A stretch of DNA of 63,396 bases from an uncultured Collinsella sp. (GCA_900544235.1 UQUL01000007.1:1-63396); one strand, 5' to 3'; counted from the first letter of the stretch, positions 17,028 through 26,178 are shown. Notes: a model not told the origin generated them from the letters alone. Translations and numbers: made by a program.

Positions 17028-17828
17028 ATGGAATACTCGATCATCCAGATCGCTCTGGTCTTCGTTGTTACGTTCATCGCGGCAATCGACCAGTTTGACT
17101 TCCTCGAGTCTCTCTATCAGCCCATCGTCACCGGCGCCGTCATCGGTCTTATCCTTGGCGACCTCAACACCGGTCTTCTCGTGGGTGGTACCTATCAGCT
17201 CATGACGATCGGCAACATGCCGATCGGAGGCGCTCAGCCGCCTAACGCCGTCATCGGCGGCATCATGGCAGCCATTCTCGCTATCGCCACGGGCCTCGAG
17301 CCCAACGCGGCAGTCGGCCTCGCCATTCCGTTCGCTCTGCTTGGCCAGCTTGGCGTTACCCTGGTCTTCACGCTTATGTCCCCGCTTATGTCCACGGCCG
17401 ATAACATGGCTCACAACGCGGACACCAAGGGCATCGAGCGCCTGAACTACTTCGCCATGGCTCTGCTCGGCCTGATCTTCGCTGTCGTCGTCACCCTGTT
17501 CTTCATCGCTGGCGCTACCATCGGTCAGACCATCGCTTCTGCCATCCCGACTTGGCTGCAGACCGGTCTGTCCGCTGCAGGCGGCATGATGCGCTTCGTC
17601 GGCTTCGCCGTCCTGCTCAAGGTTATGATGAACCGCGATATGTGGGGCTTCTTCCTCATGGGCTTTGGCCTCGCGCTCATCACCGTTGCCAACGATTCGC
17701 TGGCAACCCCTGCTCTGCTCATCCTCGCTCTCATCGGCTTCGGCATCGCTTTCTGGGACTTCCAGCAGCAGACCGAGCTGAAGGGTGCAGCTGTTTCTGA
17801 CGGAGGTGACTTCGAAGATGGCATCTAA
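17028..17828 (+). CDS. PTS mannose-family EIIC permease
   Basis: The 266-residue, strongly hydrophobic protein begins with a short amphipathic helix and contains the GLILGDLNTGLLVGGTYQL region typical of EIIC of the mannose/sorbose family. With EIID it forms the membrane channel. An excellent GAAAGGAGG ribosome site precedes it, and its end overlaps the EIID start by 11 bases. Confidence 0.92.
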   Translation: MEYSIIQIALVFVVTFIAAIDQFDFLESLYQPIVTGAVIGLILGDLNTGLLVGGTYQLMTIGNMPIGGAQPPNAVIGGIMAAILAIATGLEPNAAVGLAIPFALLGQLGVTLVFTLMSPLMSTADNMAHNADTKGIERLNYFAMALLGLIFAVVVTLFFIAGATIGQTIASAIPTWLQTGLSAAGGMMRFVGFAVLLKVMMNRDMWGFFLMGFGLALITVANDSLATPALLILALIGFGIAFWDFQQQTELKGAAVSDGGDFEDGI

Positions 17829-18900
17829 TGAGTATGTGATCCCGGAGCACTACGAGGATCTCACTCCTGCTCCGCAGCTCGACCAGAAGACCCTCAACAA
17901 GATGGCTTGGCGCTCCTGCTTCCTGCAGGCATCGTTCAACTACGAGCGCATGCAGGCCGCTGGCTGGCTTTACTCCATCATCCCCGGTCTGGAGAAGATC
18001 CACACCAACAAGAACGACCTCGCGGCTTCCATGAGCCACAACCTGGAGTTCTTCAACACCCACCCGTTCCTCGTCACCTTTGTTATGGGCATCGTGCTTT
18101 CGCTCGAGCAGAACAAGGTTGACATCCCCACGATCCGCGCCGTCCGCGTCGCCGCAATGGGCCCGCTCGGTGGTATCGGTGACGCCCTGTTCTGGCTGAC
18201 GCTCGTGCCTATCACGGCCGGCATCACCTCCAACATGGCCATCAACGGCAACGCTGCTGCGCCGATTATCTTCCTGGTGATCTTCAACGCCGTCCAGTTC
18301 GCTCTGCGCTTCTGGCTCATGAACTGGTCCTACAAGCTTGGCACCAGCGCTATTGACGCTCTGACCGCCAACATGCAGGCCTTCACGCGTGCCGCTTCCA
18401 TCATGGGCGTCTTCGTCGTCGGTTGCCTGGTCGTCACCATGGGTGGCACCCAGATCAACCTTCAGATCCCCAACGGCACCACCCGTGGCCTCTCCGCTAC
18501 TACCGTGATCGTCTCCGAGAAGGAGGCCGAGAACTTCACCGGTATGGAGGGCATCGATACCGAGACCGCTGAGGCCGGTACCATCGCCATGACCGATAAG
18601 GACGGCAACGCCCTTACCGCTTCCGATGCCGACGGCAACGCTGTCGAGTGCGGCGTCACCGATCTGGGCAACGGCATGGAGTCCGTGACCTACGGCACCG
18701 TTACCGAGGATCCGGTCAACTTCTCTGTTGCCGACACCCTCAACACCATCGTCCCGAAGCTCGTCCCGCTTATGCTTACGCTGCTGCTTTACTACATGTT
18801 CGCTAAGCACAGCTGGACCCCGACCAAGGGCATTCTCCTGCTCTTCGTCCTTGGCATCCTGGGCGCTGGCCCGCTTGGTCTCTGGCCGAGCATCTGGTAA
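17818..18900 (+). CDS. PTS mannose-family EIID permease
   Basis: The 360-residue product shows the EIID signature (WRSCFLQASFNYERMQAAGW, then GPLGGIGDALFW). It is longer than many EIID proteins because of a polar insert of roughly 90 residues (about 215-310) rich in Thr, Glu and Asp between the last membrane segments. The insert probably faces outside and may influence substrate choice. The start is ATG 17818 with a GGAGGTG site; upstream in-frame codons overlap EIIC and are ignored. Confidence 0.92.
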   Translation: MASNEYVIPEHYEDLTPAPQLDQKTLNKMAWRSCFLQASFNYERMQAAGWLYSIIPGLEKIHTNKNDLAASMSHNLEFFNTHPFLVTFVMGIVLSLEQNKVDIPTIRAVRVAAMGPLGGIGDALFWLTLVPITAGITSNMAINGNAAAPIIFLVIFNAVQFALRFWLMNWSYKLGTSAIDALTANMQAFTRAASIMGVFVVGCLVVTMGGTQINLQIPNGTTRGLSATTVIVSEKEAENFTGMEGIDTETAEAGTIAMTDKDGNALTASDADGNAVECGVTDLGNGMESVTYGTVTEDPVNFSVADTLNTIVPKLVPLMLTLLLYYMFAKHSWTPTKGILLLFVLGILGAGPLGLWPSIW

Positions 18901-18966
18901 GGCTCTAGCTTGAGGGGTGTGTCCCTACGCGGCTCACACCCCGACCCCTTAAGCCATGTGTATGTT

Positions 18967-19005
18967 AAAAGCCGCGCGCTCTTTCGAGCACGCGGCTTTT
19001 GTTTT
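18967..19005 (+). terminator. Terminator of the mannose-family PTS operon
   Basis: AAAAGCCGCG (18967-18976) pairs with CGCGGCTTTT (18991-19000), followed by GTTTTC. A weaker stem (GGGGTGTG/CACACCCC) precedes it at about 18913-18941. Confidence 0.85.
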
Positions 19006-19085
19006 CTTGATGATTCGGGTGTTGCAGACTGATAATGCTTAACACCCTTGGTAGTTAGCCGAATTCGAGCAAAAGGGAGGATAGG

Positions 19086-19817
19086 ATGGCGATCGGAGCG
19101 CGTAAGCAACCGCTGTACGATCAGCTGGTCGATATTCTGACCGAAAAGATCGACCATGAATATCGCGCCGGTGACATGATTCCTTCCGAGCGCGAACTTT
19201 CGGAGCGCTATGGTCTCTCGCGCACTACGGTACGCCTGGCTCTGCAGGAACTGGAGCGTTTAGGACTGGTGGTTCGGCAGCACGGTCGCGGTACCTTTGT
19301 GACCGACCGTTCGGCAAAAGCAACCAATCTTATGCAGTCCTACAGCTTTACCGAGCAGATGCGCGCGATGGGTCGCGACCCCGAGACCACGATTCTCGAG
19401 TTTTGCGAGATGGAGGCCGATAAGAATCTGGCCGAGCATATGGGATTGCGTATCGGTGATCGCATTTTTAAGCTTAAGCGCCTTCGTTCTGCCGATAACA
19501 TGCCCATGATGGTCGAACGCAGCTATCTACCGGTTCGTCAATTTCTGTCCCTAAAGCGACCACTGCTGGAGCGTAAGCCGCTTTACGATGTGATTGAGCA
19601 AGACTTTCAGCAAAAGATTCGCGTGGCCGAAGAGGAGTTCTATGCGAGCATAGCCCGTCCCACCGACGCCCACCTTTTGGGAATTGTCGAGGGCTCGCCT
19701 GTGCTCGATTTGGTCAGGACTACGTATAACGAGTCAAACGAGGTTGTGGAGTATACACTCTCGGTTGCTCGTGCCGATCAGTTTAAATACAAGGTTTACC
19801 ACCAGCGTAGCAACTAG
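19086..19817 (+). CDS. GntR/HutC-family repressor of the amino-sugar locus
   Basis: The 243-residue protein has a winged helix-turn-helix at residues 9-75 (MIPSERELSERYGLSRTTVR) and a UTRA ligand domain, as in NagR, DasR and AgaR-like sensors of phosphorylated amino sugars. It stands between the PTS operon and agaS. Palindromes CTGGT/ACCAG lie in front of both, so it likely represses both and is released by a sugar phosphate. A GGGAGGA site precedes the ATG. Confidence 0.88.
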   Translation: MAIGARKQPLYDQLVDILTEKIDHEYRAGDMIPSERELSERYGLSRTTVRLALQELERLGLVVRQHGRGTFVTDRSAKATNLMQSYSFTEQMRAMGRDPETTILEFCEMEADKNLAEHMGLRIGDRIFKLKRLRSADNMPMMVERSYLPVRQFLSLKRPLLERKPLYDVIEQDFQQKIRVAEEEFYASIARPTDAHLLGIVEGSPVLDLVRTTYNESNEVVEYTLSVARADQFKYKVYHQRSN

Positions 19818-19856
19818 TGTCCGCATCGTTTCCATATGATGATTCTTTGCATTTAA

Positions 19857-19870
19857 CTGGTTACTACCAG
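19857..19870. promoter_or_regulatory. Putative GntR operator 2 at the agaS promoter
   Basis: CTGGT-TACT-ACCAG is a perfect palindrome with a 4-base spacer. A TATAAT follows at 19887-19892, so the operator covers the -35 region and would block RNA polymerase. Confidence 0.7.
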
Positions 19871-19931
19871 ATAACCAACCGAAGTGTATAATTGCACGTC
19901 AGAGGATTACTTCTAGAGAGAGGTATTAGAA

Positions 19932-21098
19932 ATGTTCGAGAAGAGTGTCGAGGAGCTCACCGAGCTCGGCGCCCAGATCACCACGGCCGAGATTGCTCAG
20001 CAGCCCGAGCTTTGGCGTGATACGCTCAACATCTATCGCGAGAACAAGGAGGCCATCGAGGCCTTCCTGGCCGAGGCTCGCGCTATGGGCGAGGGTCGTC
20101 TGTCCGTTGTCTTCACCGGTGCCGGTACGTCCGACTACGTTGGCGATACCTGCGCCCCGTACCTGCGTCACGCTGGCAACACTGATCTCTACGACTTTAA
20201 GCCCATCGCCACGACCGACATCGTGAGCGCTCCGCGCGACTTCCTGCGCGCCGAGGATCCCACGCTCGTGGTTTCCTTTGCCCGCTCTGGCAACAGCCCC
20301 GAGAGCCTTGCCGCCGTTGCCGTTGCCAAGGAGCTCGTCCACAACGTCAAGTTCCTCAACATCACCTGCGCTCCCGAGGGCAAGCTCGCCGTCGAGTCTG
20401 CCGATGATCCCAATGCGTTGACGCTGCTCATTCCGCGCGCCAACGACAAGGGCTTCGCCATGACCGGTTCTTATTCCTGCATGACCCTGCTCTCCACCCT
20501 TATTTTCGACACTGCCTCTGACGAGCAGAAGGCCGAGTGGGTCGAGACCATCGCCAAGATGGGCGAGGAGGTTATCGCTCGCGAGTCCGAGGTCGCCGAT
20601 TACCTCGCTGGCGACTTCAACCGCGTGACCTACTTGGGTTCTGGCTCCTTCGGTGGCCTTGCCCAGGAGAGCCAGCTCAAGATCCTCGAGCTTGCTCACG
20701 GTCTGGTCGCTACTTCCTACGACACCTCCATGGGCTATCGTCACGGACCTAAGTCCTTCGTCGACGATAAGACGCTCGTCTTCGTGTTCGTCAACAACGA
20801 CGCCTACACCCGTCAGTACGACATCGACATCCTCAACGAGATCGGTGGCGACGAGATCGCTCAGCACACCATCGCCGTTCAGCAGGAAGGTGCCACCGTC
20901 TATGAGGGTGAGTCCTTCACCTTTAAGGGCTACGAGGCACTTCCCGAGGGCTACCTTGCTCTGCCGTTCGTGATGTTTGCCCAGGCTATCAGCCTGCTCA
21001 ACTCCGTGCGCGTGGGCAACACGCCCGATACGCCGAGCCCCACCGGCACGGTCAACCGCGTGGTTAAGGGCGTGACGATTCACCCCTTCGCCGCTTAA
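19932..21098 (+). CDS. agaS: AgaS-type SIS-domain sugar isomerase/deaminase
   Basis: The 388-residue protein has two SIS domains, beginning at VFTGAGTSDYVG and around NRVTYLGSGSFGGLAQES, as in AgaS, which converts galactosamine-6-phosphate to tagatose-6-phosphate plus ammonia. Length and organisation fit AgaS rather than GlmS, since no glutaminase domain is present. Neighbouring nagA and lacC genes supply the steps before and after. It has its own promoter with a GntR operator and is followed by a terminator. Confidence 0.88.
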   Translation: MFEKSVEELTELGAQITTAEIAQQPELWRDTLNIYRENKEAIEAFLAEARAMGEGRLSVVFTGAGTSDYVGDTCAPYLRHAGNTDLYDFKPIATTDIVSAPRDFLRAEDPTLVVSFARSGNSPESLAAVAVAKELVHNVKFLNITCAPEGKLAVESADDPNALTLLIPRANDKGFAMTGSYSCMTLLSTLIFDTASDEQKAEWVETIAKMGEEVIARESEVADYLAGDFNRVTYLGSGSFGGLAQESQLKILELAHGLVATSYDTSMGYRHGPKSFVDDKTLVFVFVNNDAYTRQYDIDILNEIGGDEIAQHTIAVQQEGATVYEGESFTFKGYEALPEGYLALPFVMFAQAISLLNSVRVGNTPDTPSPTGTVNRVVKGVTIHPFAA

Positions 21099-21116
21099 TC
21101 GCGTCCCCCTGTAAGG

Positions 21117-21155
21117 GCGCCCGTCCGCTCATAACGGCGGGCGGGCGCTTTTTGT
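21117..21155 (+). terminator. Terminator of agaS
   Basis: GCGCCCGTCCGC pairs with GCGGGCGGGCGC (one mismatch), followed by TTTTTG. Confidence 0.88.
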
Positions 21156-21215
21156 TTTACGTGAGCTGGGTATAAACATCACTACAGTCAACTGCTTTAG
21201 AAGCAAGGAGTGCAT

Positions 21216-22385
21216 ATGAGCACGTACGCAATTAAGGCTGACAAGTTCTTCTTGCCGGCAGGCCCGCAACTGGGCGGCTATCTTATGGTCGAGGATGGCG
21301 TCTTTGGCGCCTGGCAGGCCGACGAGCCCTCTTGCGAGATTAAGGACTACACGGGATCGTGGATCGCACCGGGTATGGTCGATACTCACATCCATGGCTT
21401 CTACAACCACTCAACTACCGATAACGATCCCGAGGGCATCGATATCAGCTCGACCGAGCTCGCCCGTCGCGGCACCACCAGCTGGCTGCCCACGACGTTC
21501 ACCGATGGCGTCGAGCAGATCAAGGACGCCTGCGCCGCCATCGCTCAGGCGGACGAGGGTCGCGGCCCCGACTTCTGCGGTGCTCGCATTCAGGGCATCT
21601 ACCTGGAGGGCCCCTTCTTTACCATGAAGCACGTGGGCGCGCAGAACCCCGCTTACCTGATCGATCCCTCCGAGGAGGTCTTCGATCAGTGGCAGGAGGC
21701 TGCGGGTGGTCGCATCGTCAAGAGCGCCATGGCGGCCGAGCGCGACGGTGCCGCTGCTTATGCGGCTGCTCTGAATGCCAAGGGTGTGGTGACCAGCATC
21801 GGTCACTCCGACGCCACCTACGATGAGTGCATCGCCGCCATCAACGCCGGTGCCAGCTGCTTTACGCATACCTATAACGGTCAGCGCGGGCTGCATCACC
21901 GTGAGCCCGGTGTCGTGGGCGCTGCCATGTCCACGCCCGAGACCTACGCCGAGATCATCTGTGACGGCAAGCACGTTAACCCTGCCGCCATCAAGGCGCT
22001 GCTGCAGGCAAAGGGCTGGCAACACACGGTGCTCATCACTGACTGCCTGGGCTGCGGCGGCATGCCCGAGGGCAGCTACACCAGCGGCGGCATGGACGTC
22101 ATCATGAAGGACAACCTGTGCTGGCTCGCCGACGGCAAGAGCATTGCCGGCTCGGTGCTCACGCTTGCCCAGGGCGTCAAGAACATCGTTGACTGGGGCA
22201 TCGCCAGCGCCGATATCGCCATTCGCATGGCAACCGAGGTGCCGGCGCGCTCCGCGCACATCGAGGATAAGTGCGGCAGCATCATGCCGGGTCGCGACGC
22301 CGACTTTGTCGTGTTCGACCATGAGCTTACCCTCGTCGAGACGTATGTTGGCGGCCAGAGCGTCGGCAACGCCTTTACCGAGTAA
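21216..22385 (+). CDS. nagA: N-acetyl-hexosamine-6-phosphate deacetylase
   Basis: This 389-residue amidohydrolase removes acetate from GlcNAc-6-P or GalNAc-6-P. Metal and catalytic motifs are visible: DTHIHG, YLEGPFF, the histidine in IGHSDATYDE, the CFTHTYNG loop and the catalytic aspartate in LITDCLGCGG. The setting with agaS and lacC suggests the GalNAc-6-P role (AgaA-like), but sequence alone does not separate the two. The ATG at 21216 follows AAGGAG by 5 bases. A 3' fragment of a second copy survives at 25097-25243. Confidence 0.9.
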   Translation: MSTYAIKADKFFLPAGPQLGGYLMVEDGVFGAWQADEPSCEIKDYTGSWIAPGMVDTHIHGFYNHSTTDNDPEGIDISSTELARRGTTSWLPTTFTDGVEQIKDACAAIAQADEGRGPDFCGARIQGIYLEGPFFTMKHVGAQNPAYLIDPSEEVFDQWQEAAGGRIVKSAMAAERDGAAAYAAALNAKGVVTSIGHSDATYDECIAAINAGASCFTHTYNGQRGLHHREPGVVGAAMSTPETYAEIICDGKHVNPAAIKALLQAKGWQHTVLITDCLGCGGMPEGSYTSGGMDVIMKDNLCWLADGKSIAGSVLTLAQGVKNIVDWGIASADIAIRMATEVPARSAHIEDKCGSIMPGRDADFVVFDHELTLVETYVGGQSVGNAFTE

Positions 22386-22397
22386 CGATAGAAAAAG

Positions 22398-22430
22398 ACG
22401 GCGGGCCCGAATCTGCTCGGACCCGCCGTA
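22398..22430. terminator. Bidirectional terminator between nagA and the flavodoxin gene
   Basis: ACGGCGGG and CCCGCCGT close a stem containing CCGA/TCGG, between two convergent genes. An A-rich stretch lies on the left, which serves the minus-strand transcript. Confidence 0.75.
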
Positions 22431-22460
22431 TGGGTTAAACGCTCAAAAGCACCTTCACAG

Positions 22461-23045
22461 TTACAGCTTGTTAGCGATCTTCTTTGCCGTGCGCTTAACG
22501 CCGGCCACCAGGCCTCCTGCAGGATGCTCCTTCTCGTATGCTAGGCGCTTCTCGCGCTTGGCGTACTCTTCGACGATGATGTCGCCATACTCGTCTTCGA
22601 TCTTGTCGAAGAAGTCGACGGCGCCCTTAATTTCCTCAGCGGTCGGGTGTCCCTTTTGGACACCGCCGGCGAGTTTGAACGGCCCCCACGTATCAAAGCC
22701 GGGGCAGCCGTAGACACCCATAAAGATGGCCTGCCTCATGCGGCAGATGCCATCGATATCCTTGCCGTACCACTTGTTTTTGCCACCGTAGGTCATAAGG
22801 CCAAACACCTTGTCCTGCGGCTGCAGCACGTTCGTGAGCACGCGTGCCATGTCCTTGTCGATCTCGGAGTAATAGATGCCCGTGGCGACACCGATCAGAT
22901 GATATTCGTGCAGGTTGGGATACTCGTTTTTGCCGAGTGCCTTGACGTCGAGGGTATCGATCTCGGGGTGTGCCTCGACGATGGCGTCCACGAGCTTTTT
23001 CGTATTGCCGTGATGGCGCGAGGCGTAGAGGATGATGGTTCGCAT
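22461..23045 (-). CDS. Flavodoxin-domain protein
   Basis: The 194-residue product has an FMN-binding N-terminus (ILYASRHHGNTKKLVDAI) and a YGGKNKWYG loop; a basic C-terminal tail ends in KRTAKKIANKL. It could be an electron carrier or a small flavin reductase. The ATG at 23045 was chosen because the family motif begins immediately after it. It is transcribed against its neighbours and has no obvious link to the sugar genes. Confidence 0.8.
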   Translation of the reverse strand: MRTIILYASRHHGNTKKLVDAIVEAHPEIDTLDVKALGKNEYPNLHEYHLIGVATGIYYSEIDKDMARVLTNVLQPQDKVFGLMTYGGKNKWYGKDIDGICRMRQAIFMGVYGCPGFDTWGPFKLAGGVQKGHPTAEEIKGAVDFFDKIEDEYGDIIVEEYAKREKRLAYEKEHPAGGLVAGVKRTAKKIANKL

Positions 23046-23201
23046 AAGAAGGCCTTTCAGCTGTAATTGCATCAATGTCTGTATGGTACCCCGTTACATG
23101 GCTGGGATACCGGACGCATCGATGAACGTGCGGGTTTGTCCTTTGGTTAGGGCCGAGACGGGTACTTGCGAGCAAAAATCAGTTGTTCGAAAGGATGGGC
23201 A

Positions 23202-24083
23202 ATGGAATACGCTCTCTCCAACGATTCGATTTCTATTAAGGTGTCCACGGCTGGTGGTTCGTTTACCTCGATCGAGGCCGGAGGTCGCGAGTATCTGTGG
23301 CAGGGCGATCCCGCCGTGTGGTCCGGCCAGGCACCGATTTGCTTCCCGATTTGCGGAGGCTTGCGCGATAACAACGCCATGACGTTTGCCGGGCATCATG
23401 TAAAGCTCGCTCGCCATGGGTTTGCGCGCAAACAGGAGTGGAAGCTGCTGAGCCAGAGCGAGAACGAGCTGGCGATGTGCCTGGCTTCGGAGGATAACGC
23501 CGCGCTGCTGAGCGATTATCCGTACCCGTTTAAGCTTGTCGCCCGCTATACGCTCGAGGACGCTGCCGTGCGCGTTTCCTACGAGGTCACCAACGAGGGC
23601 ACCGAGGACATGCCGTTCTTTATCGGCGGTCATCCCGGCTTTAGGTGCCCGCTCGATGAGGGCGAGGCCTATACGGACTACGAGCTGCGCTTTGAGAAGG
23701 ACGAAGCTGCTGAGCTTTGCACTGCCGTCCCCTCGACTGGCTTGATTGACGTGATCAATCGCTCCAAGAACCCCATGGTGGGAAAGACGCTGCCTCTGTC
23801 ACATGAGCTCTTCGATTTTGCGGAGACCATCTTTGACGTGCTCGAGAGCCGTCAGGTCACGCTTTCCAAAAAGGGCGAGGACAAGGGCGTCCGCCTGAGC
23901 TTTGAGGGCTTCCCATATCTCATTGTGTGGAGCAAGCCCGAGGGCGATTTTGTGGCGGTTGAGCCCTGGGGCGGCCTTTCGACCTGCTCCGATGAGGACG
24001 ACGTGCTTGAGCATAAGCGCGGCTGCCTTGTCGCCAAGCCCAAGGAGACCGTCGTTCGCTCGTTCACGATTGAGATTCTGTAA
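23202..24083 (+). CDS. lacX: LacX-type aldose 1-epimerase family protein, copy 1
   Basis: The 293-residue protein belongs to the mutarotase-like group typified by LacX, often encoded at the end of lactococcal lac operons. Family segments are YLWQGDPAVWSGQAPICFPICGG (only its GQAPICFP core is used for matching), RHGFARKQEW and the HPGF loop. A very similar copy (same length, most residues identical) lies at 48405. The ATG at 23202 has an AAAGGA site. Its exact sugar phosphate is not known. It is followed by lacC, as in the second copy. Confidence 0.87.
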   Translation: MEYALSNDSISIKVSTAGGSFTSIEAGGREYLWQGDPAVWSGQAPICFPICGGLRDNNAMTFAGHHVKLARHGFARKQEWKLLSQSENELAMCLASEDNAALLSDYPYPFKLVARYTLEDAAVRVSYEVTNEGTEDMPFFIGGHPGFRCPLDEGEAYTDYELRFEKDEAAELCTAVPSTGLIDVINRSKNPMVGKTLPLSHELFDFAETIFDVLESRQVTLSKKGEDKGVRLSFEGFPYLIVWSKPEGDFVAVEPWGGLSTCSDEDDVLEHKRGCLVAKPKETVVRSFTIEIL

Positions 24084-24142
24084 TTCCGTTTTGTCGACTC
24101 GTATCGCGAGGCACAAGGAGCCTGCGAGATAAGGAGCTAAAA

Positions 24143-25078
24143 ATGATCCTCACCGTTACGATGAACCCGTCTGTCGATACGCGCTATCAGCTCGATGAGC
24201 TCATTATCGACGACGTTAACCGTGTGACGCCCGAAAAGACCGCTGGCGGCAAGGGCCTCAACGTGGCCCGTGTGCTGGGTCAGCTGGGCGACGACGTTGT
24301 GGCAACCGGTCTGCTCGGCGGCCACATGGGCGCCTACATGGCTGAGCTCATGGACGCCAACGGTATTAACAACGACTTTGTGCCCATCAAGGGCGAGACT
24401 CGCATTTGCCTCAACATCCTCCACGCCGGCAACCAGACCGAGCTGCTCGAGAGTGGCCCGACAATTGCCCCCGAGGAGCTCGATGCCTTTACCGCCAAGT
24501 TTACTGAGCTTGCGGGCAAGGCCGACGTCGTCACCATTTCGGGTTCTCTGCCCCGCGGTGTCGAGGCAGACTACTATGCCAAGATCACGGGCATTGCCGA
24601 GAACGCCGGCGCCAAGGTGCTGCTCGATACCTCGGGTGCTTCGCTCGAGGCCGCCCTTAAGTCCGAAATTAAGCCCGAGCTGGTCAAGCCTAACCTGACC
24701 GAGATCAACGGCCTTCTGGGCACGAGCTTTACCACCGACGATGTGGACGAGCTCCGCGCCGCGCTCGCCTCTGATGCCCGCTTCTCCGATATCCCCTGGG
24801 TCGTCGTGTCCATGGGCGCTGCCGGCTCCGTTGGCTTCCACAATGGCCGTGCGTTCCGCGCAAAGACGCCCGATATCCCTGCCGTTAACGCCACGGGCTC
24901 TGGTGACTCCACTATCGCTGGCTTCGCGCATGCCATTGCTGCTGGCGCAGACGACGAGACGGTGCTGCGTACCGCCAACACCTGCGGCAAGCTCAATGCC
25001 ATGGATCCCATGACCGGCCATCTAGTCATGGACCGTTGGGACGAGGTCTACAACGGCGTTGTCGTGACCGAGCTGTAA
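24143..25078 (+). CDS. lacC: Tagatose-6-phosphate kinase, copy 1
   Basis: This 311-residue PfkB-family kinase would phosphorylate tagatose-6-phosphate to the 1,6-bisphosphate. Marks are the N-terminal LTVTMNPSVDTRY, the GGKGLNVAR substrate motif at residues 35-43, and the anion-hole/catalytic motif TGSGDS with Asp255. 1-Phosphofructokinase is a close relative, but the setting (lacX, agaS, and lacAB elsewhere) favours LacC. A near-identical copy is at 49343. It lies 59 bases after lacX. Confidence 0.88.
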   Translation: MILTVTMNPSVDTRYQLDELIIDDVNRVTPEKTAGGKGLNVARVLGQLGDDVVATGLLGGHMGAYMAELMDANGINNDFVPIKGETRICLNILHAGNQTELLESGPTIAPEELDAFTAKFTELAGKADVVTISGSLPRGVEADYYAKITGIAENAGAKVLLDTSGASLEAALKSEIKPELVKPNLTEINGLLGTSFTTDDVDELRAALASDARFSDIPWVVVSMGAAGSVGFHNGRAFRAKTPDIPAVNATGSGDSTIAGFAHAIAAGADDETVLRTANTCGKLNAMDPMTGHLVMDRWDEVYNGVVVTEL

Positions 25079-25096
25079 GAGCTTGGGCGACGGCCC

Positions 25097-25243
25097 CGGC
25101 ATCGATTGCTAGCTCATGTCGACGACAAGTGCGATAGCATTATGTCGGGGCGCGACGCCGACGTTGTCGTGTTCAATCCCGACCTTACCCTGGTCGAGAC
25201 GTATGTGGGTGGCAACAGCGTCGGTAACGCGTTTGCCGAGTAG
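25097..25243 (+). pseudogene. Remnant of a second nagA (C-terminal 49 codons)
   Basis: Read in frame to the TAG at 25241, this stretch encodes about 40 residues that match the end of nagA at 22385: segments HVDDKCDSIMSGRDAD and LTLVETYVGGNSVGNAFAE align with HIEDKCGSIMPGRDAD and LTLVETYVGGQSVGNAFTE. No start codon or upstream nagA sequence is present, and the fragment begins right after lacC. It is a truncated relic of an earlier gene arrangement. Confidence 0.85.
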
Positions 25244-25275
25244 CCGCCAAAGAAGCGATCCGAGAGGGGATTTAG

Positions 25276-25749
25276 ATGATTTACGGTGCATTGGGCGATA
25301 TCGAGGAGTACCGCGGAATGCTCAAGGGCCTCGACGTGTTGATCGACTGGCTCGAGGAGAATGACCCGGCGCAGCTCGAGGTCGGCAGCCATCCGATTCT
25401 GGACGACAAGGTCTTTGCGAACGTCATGGCTCCCACGACGCGTCCCGAGGCCGAGGCCCACTACGAGACGCATCAGCGCTATCACGACCTGCAGATCGAC
25501 GTCGAGGGTCGCGAGGCCTTTAAGGTTGCCACGGGCAGCCTGACGCTGGTCCAGGAGTTTGACGAGAAGGACGACTACGATCTGGTCGATTCCGACGCTT
25601 CGATCGCCGGCGATCTTGCTGACGACAAGTTTGCGCTGTTCGTTGCCGGCGAGCCTCACATGCCCACACTCGAGTTCCCGGGCGATGGCGCACAGCCGGT
25701 CAAGAAGATCTGCTTTAAGCTGCTTGCAGACGCTTACTGGGAAGAGTAG
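25276..25749 (+). CDS. YhcH/YjgK/YiaL (DUF386) family protein
   Basis: The 157-residue protein matches the DUF386 cupin-like family, which includes the beta subunit of evolved beta-galactosidase (EbgC) and proteins of sialic acid operons. Family marks are the HYETHQRYHDLQIDVEG metal-binding region and a closing KKICFKLL. It may act as a sugar anomerase or isomerase helper. It follows the lacX-lacC pair and the nagA relic and is probably in the same transcript. Confidence 0.85.
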   Translation: MIYGALGDIEEYRGMLKGLDVLIDWLEENDPAQLEVGSHPILDDKVFANVMAPTTRPEAEAHYETHQRYHDLQIDVEGREAFKVATGSLTLVQEFDEKDDYDLVDSDASIAGDLADDKFALFVAGEPHMPTLEFPGDGAQPVKKICFKLLADAYWEE

Positions 25750-25794
25750 CGCGCTGCTCGTGAGCTAGCGTGATTCCCCTTGGGGGGCGCGTTT

Positions 25795-25846
25795 AAGCCC
25801 CGCTGATCGCGGTTCCTTTGAGGATTGCGGTTAGCGGGGCTTTTCG
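25795..25846 (+). terminator. Terminator after the DUF386 gene
   Basis: AAGCCCCGCT (25795-25804) pairs with AGCGGGGCTT (25833-25842), ending in TTTTC; the long loop has an internal GCGG repeat. Confidence 0.8.
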
Positions 25847-25910
25847 TTGAGCAGGGGAGTTGCCGGCGGCGTTGTGCTTGGTTTGGCGGATGTTCGCAAG
25901 AAATCGGCAA

Positions 25911-25933
25911 CAAAAAAGCCGCCCGAAGGCGGC
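25911..25933 (-). terminator. Terminator of the tRNA-Thr gene
   Basis: On the minus strand GCCGCC-TTCG-GGCGGC is followed by TTTTTTG, immediately downstream of the tRNA. Confidence 0.9.
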
Positions 25934-25945
25934 TATCTTGTGCAA

Positions 25946-26021
25946 TGGAGCCAGCGACCGGGCTCGAACCGGTGACCCCCGCTTTACGAGAGCGGTGCTC
26001 TACCAACTGAGCTACGCTGGC
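25946..26021 (-). tRNA. tRNA-Thr (anticodon CGU)
   Basis: The minus strand folds as a full cloverleaf: acceptor GCCAGCG/CGCTGGC, D arm with AGCTCAGTTGGTAGAGC, anticodon stem CCGCT/AGCGG with loop CTCGTAA, T arm with GGTTCGAGCC, and an encoded CCA end. The anticodon CGU reads ACG threonine codons. Confidence 0.96.
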
Positions 26022-26178
26022 GGCCATGTGGTGACGCAACTGAGGCGTCAACGGCTGTCTATGATACGGGACATCGCACATCCGCGCAAGTGTTCTGACG
26101 GCTTTTCTCACTTTAAATGCACTAATATTGGAGACGTGATGTCCCGCTCGTATGGGTCTCAAACAGAATGGGGCAGCC

